Assembly (NCBI GenBank): GCA_030867875.1
Contig: JAOWCC010000191.1
Coordinates: 372,001 to 436,000, forward strand
Direction: 5' to 3'
DNA: 64,000 bases
Source: Actinernus sp. WN-2022
Taxonomy: Eukaryota; Cnidaria; Anthozoa; Actiniaria; Actinernidae
Shown here: positions 1 through 12,900 of the stretch, piece after piece
Layout: each line of letters begins with the position of its first letter
Position numbering within the stretch: the stretch's first letter is position 1
Position numbers and translations under genes: made by a program
The notes under the pieces: model-generated
Told to the model about the DNA's origin: nothing
Seen by the model: only the letters and a program-made list of their open reading frames with translations
Databases searched by the model: none

Positions 1-170
1 CCATTAATATACGTGTCGCCTATTTAAAAAAAACGATCCGGCAAATTGAACAATGAACTACAAACATTGATTTGGAATAATACACACGAGCCTTGAAATA
101 TTTCGTTTTGATTTATTTCTTTAAGATTTTGTTTCACGGGATTGTCACAATTGGCCATTGCAACAACTCT

Positions 171-296
171 AAGGCCCGATTCAAACGTCGAACTTTTCAT
201 GCGCCGAACCCAATTGAAACAAAAGATAATTAGGCGGCTTCTTTTGAGCTAATTAGGTTCGGCGCATGAAAAGTTCGACGTTTGACACGGGCCTAA
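171..296. mobile_element. PIF/Harbinger-like palindromic MITE (family 'GGCCCGATTCAAACGTCGAAC')
   Basis: Terminal inverted repeats of ~40 bp: the left arm begins GGCCCGATTCAAACGTCGAA, the right arm ends TTCGACGTTTGACACGGGCC, and the two arms nearly meet. It is flanked by TAA on both sides, the 3-bp target duplication expected of PIF/Harbinger. A larger relative lies at 41361-42039. Confidence 0.75.
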
Positions 297-493
297 GGTC
301 CGTTCAAACAGATGCAACATCGTGCACGTTGCACCCTTTGAACTCCCTGTTGCACGATGTTGCATGAAGTTTGAAACTTTCCAAACTTCATGCAACATCG
401 TGCAACAGGATGTTCAAACGGATGCAGCATGTTGCATCCAACAATGTTGCATGGATCATGTTGCACGATGTTGCATCTGTTTGAACGGGCCTT
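296..493. mobile_element. Palindromic MITE abutting the previous one (GTTGCACGATGTTGCAT repeats)
   Basis: Inverted ends GGTCCGTTCAAACAGATGCA and TGCATCTGTTTGAACGGGCC. The interior is built of repeated TGCACGATGTTGCATG-type words on both strands. It shares the terminal GGYCCGTTCAAAC theme with its neighbour, so the two families are related. The open frames here on both strands are products of the palindrome. Confidence 0.72.
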
Positions 494-1814
494 ACAAAAT
501 CGAACAGCGGGCCTGGTGCAAACTAGTAAAATAAATGTAAGCACAAGAAAATAAAACAATAGGTGCTAATGATTCTGCATACATGGAGCGCTGGCATGAC
601 CACAGCGTGCCGTATTATAATATTATCAAGTCAAGTTTTAGATCGGAAAATGATATTAGCCTATTCTGTAGCTACTCTGTAAATCCGAGTATAAGTAAAG
701 TCTACGTATGTATGTATGCTCAATGTTTTTAGTTCATTGTTTAATGAGATCAACGCGTTTTGAAATATATAGGTGTGTGATTATTGATGAAATACTACTT
801 TTAACTTTTTCTTAAAAGGCTAGATGCTTCGAAAGACAGTGAGTTTTCCTTCATGTGTATGCTTTCATTCGCAAGCTTATTTTATTTATTTATTTACTTA
901 GTTCGGCCATAATAGAAGATACAAAAAGCTCAGCTGAATGATCAAAGAGTGCGCTTTTCGCATCGTTCATAACAGCGAAATCCCGAGAAATAATCGAGAA
1001 ATAATTGTGAGAAGCAGAACATGTAATAAAATAAACAACTCTCAGTAGACGTTTATTTTATTTCCACAAACTCAATCAAACTAAAAATTATAATTGTAAT
1101 TTGGTAGTTTTCTACGGCGTATCCTTAAACAAAAGCGTAATAGTGATATAAACCTGAGAGAAGGTAGCGTTCTATCGTTTTTGAGCATTAAACAATGTCG
1201 ATCTCTCTTCGATCGATTTAAACAAGTTAGCGAAATTTCGTCGCTCGAAATCTTCTTAAGTTAAACTACCATCAAATTCCACGAGCAGAGGCATAAATGA
1301 TCAGTATACTCGTCCCCGTCATTCGAACTATTTTCCCTAATCCAAGTTGAGTAAAGCCAAATCTTTTCATGAGAACTATGAAACGTTAGCGAGAAAATAG
1401 TGACTGCTGACCGCAGAATGACCGTTCAACTGCTATAGCTAACACTTTTGAAAAAATATAAATGATTGTACTTTATCGAAATAATGAAAGCGTCATTGAC
1501 AAAGTAGAATGCTGCAAAACATTTTGTTATACGTTAGAGTAATCTTAAGATATAACTTGGCCCTTTAATTAGACAATTATTACACTTACTATAACTTATG
1601 GTATGATATAGTATATTATATTTGGTGTATTATTATATTAATGTAAGACTCGGTATGTATTTTACCGGTTGAGAAATAAAGACGTTATTATTAGTCTTCA
1701 AATTAAGGAAGGCATACAATCAATAGGCTAGCCCACTTTCGATATATACCTCACTAGTCACACACAAACGTTTCAATATGAAGCTGCAGAATAAATAAAA
1801 TGTAATATATATGT
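494..1814. other. Intergenic DNA, no gene seen
   Basis: AT-rich sequence without a supportable exon. 767-850 resembles the left half of the palindromic element at 62360-62543 (the shared word is TATTGATGAAATACTA, followed by an AAAAGGCTAGA block), so it is a decayed copy. Confidence 0.5.
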
Positions 1815-1986
1815 TTCGCTTGGCTCAGTGTTGTCCCATGCATTTCAAATCTTTCGGGAATAATATTCTTTGTTCGAAGTATTTCCATATCAATGTATCT
1901 CCTCATGCGTTAACCAGAAATAAAAGAAACAATGCACAAGGGGATGGTCACGTGATCTGAAATGGGACAACATTGAGCCAAGCGAA
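1815..1986. mobile_element. MITE with TIR CGCTTGGCTCARTGTTGTCC
   Basis: Left end TTCGCTTGGCTCAGTGTTGT and right end ACAACATTGAGCCAAGCGAA are inverted repeats about 170 bp apart. The inner sequence GTTCGAAGTATTTCC recurs in inverted form at 5265-5357, a second, truncated copy. Confidence 0.7.
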
Positions 1987-2158
1987 AAAGGTATATTTCT
2001 AATATTCTTTGCGCAAATAATATATTTCATTTACCCGGGAAATATGAGGATATGGAAACCTTTGTGCGTGACCGAATTGAGTCATACATGTATAGCAAAG
2101 ATGGCTATTGAACACTTCATATAACAAGGGTAATATATATTTTTTCATACTATATGTA

Positions 2159-2349
2159 AGGGTTAGAGACTGCTTGTGAGTTCTTTATCGACAAATACAG
2201 GCACGCGCTGACTGTCCGATGAACGAAAAATAATGAATACTGCATGGGGCCGAAGGCCGAATGCAGTATGAAGAAAGTTTTCGTTCATCGTACAGTCAGC
2301 AAGTGACTGTATTTTGCCGATAAAGCACAAACATAAAGTCTATAACCCT
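2159..2349. mobile_element. MITE with TIR GGTTAGAGACT / CGCGCTGACTGTACGATGAA
   Basis: Nearly full palindrome: TTTATCGACAAATACAGGCA ... TACAGTCAGCAAGTGACTGT, with the AATACTGCATGGGGCCGAAGG centre inverted. A half copy stands at 22813-22904. Confidence 0.68.
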
Positions 2350-2586
2350 TTTAATATTCAAACTGAGTGCACTGTCAGCCGTGAATTTCAATTGAAATCA
2401 GTTGTTAATAACAATTTCATAAAGAAGTCAAATATTTCGCATGAATTAAATCATTTTACGGTAAATATCTCCACAAAGAAAAGTCATTTCAATAGACAAT
2501 GAAAAAAAACAGAAGTAGATAACTTTGCAAAGAATAATTTACTTTGGCGTTCGGTCAGTTTAGTTGACGCCTTGCGGGTACATGTT

Positions 2587-3137
2587 TGTACATTTAACTC
2601 GAAAACGTTTCTCTTGTACCCATGTATTAAAATATCGAGTATTTAGCCGACTTAACTCCTAGATAGTCTACTTTCTTTAATAGTTTCTTTCATTCGAAAT
2701 TAACTAACCTGCAGATTCCAGTGAATTGAAATCTTGAAACCGGCCTCCATGTGCTCGGCTCTGATGCAAACATTTTCCAAATAAAAATATCCTAGGTTTC
2801 CGAACCTTCCACTGAATTGTCGCTTCATTGTCTTCTCTTATTGACAGAGTAAGGTCTCGCCGGAAATAAAATCCATTTCTTCAGTTTGGACTGCTAGAGT
2901 TTTGTAGAAACTTTTGTTTACTCAGGCACATGTTGACTTGTTAGTTGTTGTACTTCCAGCGCTTGCAAATCAGCCATTTCTAACGAACGATTATGCAAAT
3001 GTTTGCCTCAAATCATTTGAGGCGAATAGTATGATTGTACATTTAACTCGAAAACGTTTCTCTTGGAGCCATGTATTCAAATATCAATTATTTAGCCGGC
3101 TTAACTCCTAGATAGTTTGATTTCTTTAATAATTATT
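2587..3137. repeat. Direct repeat pair (2587-2693 and 3037-3137)
   Basis: About 100 bp is repeated in the same orientation: GTACATTTAACTCGAAAACG, then TTAACTCCTAGATAGT. The copies are ~450 bp apart and differ at scattered positions. The origin is unknown; they could be the ends of a retroelement or a local duplication. Confidence 0.6.
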
Positions 3138-3954
3138 CCGTCCTCACTTTAACTTCTCGTCGTAAGTACATGTCGCCGAGAACAATAGAATTCTGCGCGA
3201 TGATCGTCATCGCTAAGGACAATCTGGCGCCATTTCTTGTAAAAATCGTCAACATTTTGCGAAACATGGTTTTGGTCCCGTGTTGACTTGAACGCTGAAC
3301 GGACTGTTTTCAAATTTGTCGTCGTTCCTTGCCTTGCTGAACGGAAAACTCCCATCGTTCGGAGTTCTAAAGACGTGTAAAGAGAGTTGGAATTCGCCTC
3401 CTTTCGTGATAATTGTTGTGAAGCCTTGGTTCGTTGGTGAAGTGTGTATAAATTCTTCGCTGGAATAAAGTCAGTGAGATAGCTTGGCTCGAACTTCGCC
3501 GTTTCCTAAATAATTATTTTTGAAGAGCCGACAAAGTAGCAGGTTCAGCTAAATTTCAGGTATGTTTTATTACCTAGTTTTGATTCTGGAAAACGTTTTC
3601 AGGTGAGTTCGGGTTATCCTTTGTCTTGGCTTTGGTGTGTTTTGGCTAGTGAGTTTGTCTTGGCTTTGGTGTGTTTTGGCTTGTGCTCAGAAAAGTCGCA
3701 AAATAAACTTTTTCTTTCATTTTGTCCATTATATAAAACATTGCTTTTTAGGAAAAGGTTTTCGGCAATATTATTTATCTTCTGGCGTTACTTTTTGTTA
3801 TACCTTGAGTCAAACACGTCTATTTTCACTAAACGTTTCGTGTGGAAACAATCTCAATCAACTACTCTTGAAAGTGACTCGGCCGCGAAGGCCGAGTCAC
3901 TACCAAACGTTCCTTGGCCTATAAGCTCCCGCCATGTTTTGAATATTTGTTTGT
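3138..3954. other. Intergenic DNA with a short tandem duplication
   Basis: No exon supported. At 3619-3682 a ~39-bp unit, GTCTTGGCTTTGGTGTGTTT..., is present twice. It makes overlapping open frames, which look incidental. Confidence 0.45.
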
Positions 3955-4906
3955 TTAAAGGGGCTCTGTCATGAATAACATGCCTGGTTACTAAGCCGCC
4001 CAAAACTTGAAATCGTTCGCCAACGCTTTCAAGTTTGAAAAGCAAATATATCCCGAGGAGCTCCCGATCACAACATTGATTCATTCCGTCTACATCGCTG
4101 CCATCTCTCATTTTAGTATATAGTAGTTTATCTTTCATATTTAGTTGCTCAAGTTTTATATTTACCAGAAATGTTCCTATTCAGATGTAGTTGTGATGAG
4201 ATTTTGGGATGGCATCGACAAGAAGTTCGAGCTTCAATGGCGGCTCAACTGGCAACTGGCCGTGATGGACGAAGAAAACAAATCTGGCCGCAGAAAGATT
4301 TTCAAGAGCCTGAAAGAACACTGGAGAACGTGTCAGGATAGCCCACAAGAGTATAGTCCTTGTCTGGAAAATTTAGGGAGCCTGAAACGATTTCAAACAC
4401 CGCTTTTGAGATGCGAGTTTCGTGTTTACAGTACCCGGGTTTCGGCGGCCAGTGAAATTACGCTTCGGTTGTTCATTCCTGCTTGCATTCGTCCCCTTTA
4501 ATACGTTTCTGACTACAAGAACTCTTGCATTTGAAAGTAATTTTATCTCACTGAAAGTTGGAGAGAGAATAGATGAGTACATTTTGTAGGTTCTCATCGA
4601 GAAAGCACAACTCGCATACCTAGAAATGTAGTTTACGGTAAAATACGGTAAATTCGACATCCGGTCACTGAAACTCGCCAGAATGTGTTTCTCTTCAGCC
4701 TGAATCTCCATTGCGGCAGTGATAACAATACAAATATGTTTTTCTAACTGAATGCCTTCGACCAAGAGCCAGTTTGTATTATAATATAACTGTCGTTGTA
4801 TCGCGATCGCAAGGAACTGAAAGTCATTACAGTTTCTCAAGTGTTATGCATATCATTAAATTGCTTGAAACCTGTTCATGCGCATCTCATGACAGAGCCC
4901 CTTTAA
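3955..4906. mobile_element. TTAA-flanked TIR transposon, 944 bp (piggyBac/Kolobok-like, non-autonomous)
   Basis: TTAA at 3955-3958 and 4903-4906 flanks perfect inverted ends AGGGGCTCTGTCATGA / TCATGACAGAGCCCCT. A TTAA duplication is characteristic of piggyBac and Kolobok. The interior has medium open frames on both strands (4145-4501 plus, 4373-4840 minus), but nothing recognisable as a transposase. Confidence 0.78.
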
Positions 4907-5264
4907 GTATATAGCAGCATGTTGCCTTTTCCAGTGTCGGTCATTAATTGTTTTCGTCAATTGCCTCAAGGCAGGCGTTTTCTTTCTTCCTGCCCCGACT
5001 CGTTTACCTCCCCTTCCTCCAGAGCCTTCATTCATCACAATGAAATACTCTATATTTAGAATGAATGCTAAACAAAACGTTCCTGCAAAAATAATATTTT
5101 TGAGGTTCGAAATTAGGGCGATGGAAATGGATTCCTGAAAGGTTCCTTCGGAGGGAGGTTTGATTTGGTACCGCTGGAGTCGGAAATCAAATTTTGCCTT
5201 TGGCCGTGCGATAGCCTGGTAACGAATGAGCGCTGACCAAGCCCCTTTCATTATTTTATTTATC

Positions 5265-5357
5265 GTCGACGCATGAGGAGAGACATTGATTTGGACATAC
5301 ACTTCGAACAAATAATATTATTCCCGAAAGATTTGGAATGTGACAACATTGAGCCAA
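5265..5357. mobile_element. Truncated copy of the CGCTTGGCTCA MITE
   Basis: GCATGAGGAGAGACATTGAT ... TGACAACATTGAGCCAAGAG matches the 1815-1986 element in inverted orientation; only one end is present. Confidence 0.6.
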
Positions 5358-6295
5358 GAGAAAGAGTTATATTGATTATATATCCTATGCCGGTACAATA
5401 TTAAGTTTATTGTTTGAATAAACGTACTTAGAGTATTTCATTATAAACGTCTATTTCTTTGACTCAGAAATATAGAATCAAATTTAATTGTTAATGATCT
5501 TAAAAACATACTGTTTTATACCTTCCATTTGATGCAGATAGTAGTTGAGTTTGGTGATGTTATGTTGACAATGGCGGGGATGGCTGTGGGTGCTATAAAT
5601 TTCGTGCATAATTCATTAGTAATAAGATAATGATGACAAATTAAAATACCAATTCTTAAGCACATAGTACAAACAAATCAAGTACAACCTGAGGCAACAT
5701 TTTGCAGTTATCAATAAATAAAAGTTATTTATCAACAACTAAACTATTTGTTATATCAATATCTTAAAAGGTATAAATATCGGTCTGCGCCCGCTCCCAA
5801 TGTATACGTTTCCATTCTCGTCGGCTCTAAATGTTATGTTTGATATACCAGCTGTACATTACTGCAGAAACAGCAAACTAGATTGGTTAAATATTATCAG
5901 TTCCATGTTCTGCCCAGTTCTATGATTATAATCAATAGAAAAGTAATACTATATAAAGCTGTATTTCGTCAGCATTTTAAGCAATACTTTAAAAAATATT
6001 GTTTAAAGTTGTAAGCTTTTTCCCCCTGAAAATGATAAATGTTAGTATTAAGTCCAATAAAGTATATCATAATCATAAAGTAAATCCTACAATAATTCTA
6101 TGACCTAAATGTGACTTGACGTATCTTTAAATCAGGTTTCAATGGGAGTTTAGAAAACGCCCTTCCTTGAAACAATAATCTTCAGTAATTTACTCTATAT
6201 GAAGCCCCGTTTCGGTCCTCATCAACACTCAAAAAGTAACTTGAACTCAAAATAACCTCTACTCACTTTGCGTAAGCATTTAACTGCTGAATATA
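5358..6295. other. Downstream of the last discoidin exon seen, no further exon recognised
   Basis: AT-rich, no supported coding. A 3' exon of the discoidin gene could be hidden here or to the left, but nothing with phase 1 and a recognisable domain was found. Confidence 0.4.
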
Positions 6296-6715
6296 ATAGC
6301 TGCGGTTACACTATCCCAGATAAAGTTGTTTACCCAGTAAAACTGGCCCATTAAAATCCATCTGGGGTTTGAATTTACCTGGGTACAGCGGTTACACGAA
6401 GACTGTTGAATATCACGCCCCAGTAACTTTGTGGCTTCGTTGATCTTCGCGTCGTTGATCAAAACAATCACGCCTCTTGAGAGCTGTCAGATCCCTTAAA
6501 TGCCATTGGCTAAACTGTCTGGAATCGGTAGCGAAACCTAAGACCTATCTGGGGTGCTATCAAGGGAAAGTTCCATTGTTCTTTCTTTCGTAACTATGGA
6601 AATATACCTAAGTACGTTTACTCCTGTGGAAATGAGATAGACACGAAAACACGAATTTACCCAGGTAAATTTCCAATATACCTAGTAAAACTGGTCTAGT
6701 GTAACCGCAGCTATT
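6296..6715. mobile_element. MITE with TIR AATAGCTGCGGTTACACTA
   Basis: Left AATAGCTGCGGTTACACTA, right TAGTGTAACCGCAGCTATT, 420 bp. Subterminal ACCCAGTAAAACTGG / CCTAGTAAAACTGG and ACCTGGGTA / ACCCAGGTA words also recur. It lies about 90 bp downstream of the discoidin exon at 6807-6951. Confidence 0.75.
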
Positions 6716-6806
6716 GTGTGAGATTTTTAAGAAATTCCAAATGAATTTGACAAATCCATGTGTACTATTTGAATACTCCCACCTTTGTATTCCTTTGTCT
6801 TCATAC

Positions 6807-6951
6807 CTTTTATTTTTTCTCCATAGACCTCTACACGTACAGTTTTCCAGCTGTGATATGACAACGGAATAAAGCGAATGTATCTCAGTACGGTTTGGAA
6901 ATAAAGGTTGTTCTTTTTGATCGTGCGCGCATCCTCATTGCCGATGAATAC
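6807..6951 (-). CDS. Discoidin domain 2, 3' exon (separated by ~14-kb intron)
   Basis: Acceptor TTATTAG at 6952, donor AAAAG|GTATGA at 6806; phase 0 to 1, 145 nt, the same length and phase as the domain 1 3' exon. It encodes VFIGNEDARTIKKNNLYF, then RYIRFIPLSYHSWKTVRVEV. It is the only visible partner for the exon ending at 20942. That the two are spliced together is inferred from phase and strand. Confidence 0.78.
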
Positions 6952-9900
6952 CTAATAAGGCAATATGAAAGATCAGCTGTTTATACTCAAAGATATGGTT
7001 CTGGTTCTGGTTTATTAACTAACAAAGCGGCATATCCGCATCACGTCAGTATCAAGCTAAAGTATAATAATTACAATATGAATCTAATAGGTCTGATATG
7101 TAAATGCAGTATAAGTCTGCTTAAACTATAAATATAATAATAATCTTAGATAATAAATGAATATAAAATAATAACAATAATAAGGTCTAATATGTAAATG
7201 CAGTAAGTCTGCTTAAGTTAAAAATAAGAGAAATAATTGGTATTAAAACCACTCGCCAGAGGCAATAAGGTGTTCCTTTAGAGCTATCTTAAACTTAAGA
7301 TGATCTGTTATACTTACAATATAAAAAGGCAAATTATTCCATTGTTTAATAGTCCAGGGAAAGAAACTAAACTCATGGACTTTACAATTTGAGTGAGGTC
7401 TATTTAAAGAATTTGCATGGCAGCCTCTTGTAACTCTCTTTATAGGAGTTAAATATAATGTCTTATCTAGATCAATTGAGTTGAAGTATATACGATGAAA
7501 CATACATAGACGAGCTACTTTGTTTTGGCTTATGATTGAAGGCCATTTTAGTTCACCTAACATTTGGGTTACGCATCCAGGATTCCTAGAATAATCGTTA
7601 CAGCATAGTCTAGCTGCAGATCTTTGAATCATATTCAATTTATACTTGTCTTTCTCAAGATAAGGGTACCAAACAGTATTTGCATATTCCAATTGGGGTC
7701 TAATGATACTAGTATATAATCTAGATTTGCATTGTTTAGATGTATGTCTAAAATTTCGTCTTATGACACCCAAGGTTTGTTTGGCTTTAGTGGTTACATG
7801 TGCTATATGTTCACTCCATTTAAGATCACTTGATAGCATGATACCAAGATAAGGATGATGGTGAACTTTTTCTAAGGGTTGGTTGTTTAAATAATATACA
7901 TGTGGATCATGATTGTTGGTAGCATTTTTGGAAGAAAAGCTCATAGTATGGCACTTGTTTACATTAAAACACATTAACCAATCTTTTTCCCACCTAGATA
8001 AGGTATTTAGATCTTGTTGGAGAATGTTTCTATCATTGGGTCCATCTATAACTCTATATAATAAGCAATCATCAGCAAACAATCTTATACTTGACAAAAT
8101 TGAGGTGGGCAAATCATTTATGAATAATAGGAACAATAGTGGTCCTAACACGGTTCCTTGAGGTACACCAGAGGTGACATTATTATAGGAAGAACCAGTT
8201 CCTTCCAAGAGCACTCTCTGCTTTCTTCTAGTTAAAAAAGCTCTAATCCATAATTGGAGATCACCACTAATTCCATACTCATTCAATTTGTACAATAGTC
8301 TCTCGTGTGGTACCTTCCCTATCAAATGCTTTAGAGAAGTCTAGGATGAAAGCATCAATCTGTTTACCTTGATTTACTCCACTAGCTAAATCATGCAAAA
8401 CAGTAATTAATTGGGTTTCGCAGCTCCTACGTTTTCTAAAACCATGCTGGAAATCAGATAAGATATTGTTCTTCTCAAGGTGAGCCCAAATGTTAGTACA
8501 TATACATTGTAATATGTTCTAAGATTTTACAGGAAATAGAAGTTAATGATATAGGTCTATAATTACTAGGGTCATGTTTCTTGCCCTTCTTAAATACTGG
8601 AACCACATTCGCACGTGTCCAATCATTTGGTAACACACCTTCATTTAAAGATTGTTGAAAAATAGCTGTAAGAATAGGTGCAATAACAGAAGAGGTTTCT
8701 TTTAGGATCCGAGCAGGAATATCGTCTGGGCCTGATGCCTTATCTACTTTAAGTGAGTCCAAAAGTTTTTGTACACCTTTAGCTGAAATTCTTATTGGAC
8801 TAATATCTGGATAGGAAGTAGGTAATTTCAATTTAGGCATATTGGCAGTATCTTCATGTGTAAAAACAGATTTAAAAAAGTTATTAAGAACATTTGATTT
8901 ACCAGAGCTATCAGAAACTAGAAAATTATTGTGTTTAAGTGGGGGAATTCCAATATTGTCTTGTCGTTTACCCTTAACAAATCTCCAGAATTTTTTGGGT
9001 TGATCATCAAATGAGGAATCAAGTAGGTCATTAATATACTCCCAATAAGATCTGTTAAGGTTATTTTTATAGGTTTTTCTCATCTGCCTAAATCTAGCTT
9101 TATCAGAATCGGAATGAGAGCGTTTTTGTATATTATAAAGCTTTTGTACTTTCTTATTTTGGTTCCTTAGGTTACGGTTATACCATGGAAGGTTATAACG
9201 AGTAGAGGATAACTTACTTGGAATATATAAATCTATTAGGGAATGGAGCTTATTCTTGAACAAATCCCAATTTTCTTGGATGCTCTTTTCTTGGATGGTA
9301 CCAAGAAAAGAGTCACTAAATTTAGATAGATCAGCAACAAGTTCAGTAAAGTTCCCTTTAGAGTATTGGAATATTCTTCTCTTTGGTGGATGTAGAGGCT
9401 TTGGGCGTAGGGAAGTTCCAATATGGACCATATCGTGATCTCCAAACCCAGAGACCACTTCAGATGAACAAATAAGTGTGGGGTTAGATGTAAAAACCAA
9501 ATCCAATATTTTCCCTGATCGTGTTGGCTCTGTAATGACTTGGTTAAGATTATGTGTAATACATATCTGTATCAGTTTCTGGCAGGCATTTTTGTATTTG
9601 CTATCGGGAGCAATAGAGTGATTATCCCAAGAAATGTCACCAGCTAGGTTAAAATCACCAGCCAAGTAGATAGTTGCATTACCAGATTGTTTTTGCAATT
9701 TTGAAAGGGTACTGTCAAGATCATCTAGTGCTTCCAAGGAACTGTCAGGATTGTAAAAAGCTCCAACATATATATGCTTCCTTGGGTTTATGGAAATTTT
9801 TGACCATAATGTTTCACTATTTGTGTCCAAGTTGTCCAGTTCTTGACATAGAAGATTTTTAGTTGCAATCAGGATCCCTCCATAGCCATCATTTCTGTCT

Positions 9901-12900
9901 TTCCTAAGGATTGTGTAACAAGCAGGGAATAGCTCGCAGTTTTTGACAGACTGATCAAGCCACGTTTCAGTTCCAATGATAATATCTGGTCCACAATTCT
10001 CGATAAAGGCCTGAAGTTCACAGATTTTATTTTTGATGCTTTGAAAGTTTATGTTATAAATGTTAAGTTTCTTTGGTTGGATATCAGGAGTATTAGACCC
10101 CCACCTTTTCTCCCCATTTGTCTATTTTTGGGAAGCATTCTCAAAATATTTAATTGACCTCTACAAACAATGGACTCGATTCATGTTACCGTTACGTCAC
10201 AAATTATTAGATTAGTAGTCATACAACCAGACAACCTGTCTGGGACAATAGATATATCAATGGACTGATTGACAATAAGTACTATGCTAGCTTTTATCAA
10301 AGTTATTTCAAACAACAACAGATATATATGTGACAAACGCAAGCATGTACTTGCGAATCCGCTAAAGCAAAAGGCCTCGCCGAATAACGTTTTGCTTTGG
10401 TCACATTTAATTCATTCCATTCTATATAAATGGAAAAAAGATACTAAAACAAAGCAATATTGAGGACTTAGAAACTCCCGATGGAATATATATAGACCGG
10501 TTACAGCGTCATTGGTTACCGTTGTCAAGGCCGAACTGGAGGTCAACCACAATGAAAACAACAGTCAAAGACAGTGAATACACTGAGCTAATGCAGCGAA
10601 AAAAGCACCGTATATTTCTCAGAAATGTCATCTAAACGTTTTTACCCGGCTATTTTAAAGGGTTATAACCTGAAGAGTCTCGAGAAATATATCTAACGAA
10701 GCTGAATTACGTAGATGGACAGGATCCATACGAGATTCCGAGGGAAGTGGAAAGACGATCTGGAGACTTGGCCTAGCGTTACCTACATACATGTCGGAAC
10801 GTATTGCTGTTTAAGGAAAGCCCGTATACATATGACCAGCTCATTAACTATAAAATAAAGCCTTCAGTGCTACCAGAACTTTGCAAATGGCTTGGTCAGG
10901 GAAGGTTTGAACCACAAACGTCTGATGATAGTGAAGGTAAGTACGTGCGTGACGACCGTCGCGTCGTTGTTTACTCGATGGAGTGAACGTGAAATCTGAT
11001 CGACGTTCAAACGAAATACAAACATTTATCTCTTCAGCAGGTTTAAGCGGACATTCTTTGTGAATAGTTAATACTCCCTAGGTTGTCTGTGATCTCTCGG
11101 GAAATATATTGGCAGCTCACTGTGACTGTATGGCTGGCCTTGGGGAAAGCTGCAGTCTTCTATTAGCTGAACGACGTGACTCACTCAAAGGATTCTGGGA
11201 TCACACTCGATCGAGTAAACAACGACGCGACAATCGTCACGCACGTACTTACCTTCGCTATCATCAGACGCGTTTGTCGCCAAATGACTTCCCTGACCCA
11301 GCCATTTGCAAAGTTCTGGTAGCACTGAAGGCTTTTATAGTTCATGAGCTGGTCCTGTGTATACGGCAGCTACCTTCCGACATCTAGGCCAAATCTCCAG
11401 ATCGTCTTTCCACAGTGCCCTCGGACTCTCGTATGGATCCTGTCCATCTACGTACTTCAGCCCTGGCCTTCAGCTTCGTTTGATATCTTTCTCGAGACTC
11501 TTCAAGTTGTAAACCTTCAAAATAGTCGGGTATAAAACTTTTAGATGGCAATTCTGAGAAATAAACGGTACTTTTTTCGCTACATTAACTCGGTGTATTC
11601 ACTGTGTTTGACTGTTGTTTTGATTGTGGTTGACCTCCAGTTCGGCCTTGACAACGGTAACCAATGACGCTGTAATCAGTCTATTAATAATAATAATAAT
11701 AATAATATATATTTATATAGCGCATTCTCCATTGCATGCCCGAATGCGCTTTACATTGTTGTAAAAATAAAATAAAAATAGAAATCTAATGTACAATATC
11801 TAGGATAAATCTAGGGAACTCATTTACAGCTGAAACAACTTGTATGTAAAACACTTGTATGTATTAATAAAATGCTAATTTGAATAAATGTGTCTTTAGC
11901 TTATATTTAAAAGTCTGAATAGAGTCACTTCTCCTAATATCTACTGGAAGATTGTTCCATAATCTTGGCGCGCAAACAGAAAACGCCCTAGCACCATAAG
12001 ATAAGTATCGTATGATATGATAATAACTATATCCAACTGCATGAATTAAAAGCGAAAGTATATATTGTGACAATTAATTAATTATGGCACAATATATACT
12101 TTCGCTTTTAATTTATGCACTTGGATAGAGTTATCATCATATTATAAAATGAAATTCACATCGCCAACATCGCAATTTAATATCGAAGAAAGAGCAGCTA
12201 GGACAGTCTATAGATTTTCAGACGGTACGTGGTCGTCCGTTCACTTCCTCCCCCTTCCCGTTCATGTTCATAGACTTTCATGTTCCTGACAGCATTAACC
12301 GAAGTGTAGAACAGTCGTGAAGTAGAGGCTTTTACTAGTTAGATCTATCAGCTTTCATGCACCGTAAAAACATTCTACAGATTCAAACTTCTGTCGATTT
12401 CTCAGAATGGTATCTTGTTTGAGCTGCTGTGGTTCTTTGGAAAACAGGTTTTTTTTAAGCGGAAGTTTGTGTGCAGCATTTGCAGGACAGTGTATGAGAA
12501 TGCATACAAGAAAGATCGGCCTCGACTCCATGCCGTAAAGTTTATTGCTGTGACCTGAGAACTTTTACGCTTTTAGTGTTATTCTTAAAACGATTTGAAG
12601 CTTGATATTTATGCAAGACCGTACAGTTGTTCTAGTTGTTCTTTTGTATCAGATATTGTTTTAATCGGACTTTTTGTGCAAAGTTTAGATGCCATTTCCG
12701 AACATGAACTTACGGCGGAAAACCAAATTGCCAAAATTAAGTGTGTTAATAATTCTGAAAACATAAATATTCATCCAGCTGCCATGAAACGTTTTCCATA
12801 GCATACTCAGTATGTGTGTTCACTCCTGTAAAAAAAATCATAAAACTGATTCCATGAAAGATTTGGTCTTTTTCATGAGCCAAAACCATAGGAGAATGTT

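Noticed and set aside
293..559. Cys-rich frames on both strands
   Set aside because: Produced by the GTTGCACGATGTTGCAT palindrome, which reads similarly on both strands.
4373..4840. 155-codon minus-strand frame
   Set aside because: Lies in the TTAA element, overlaps a plus-strand frame, and has no recognisable domain.
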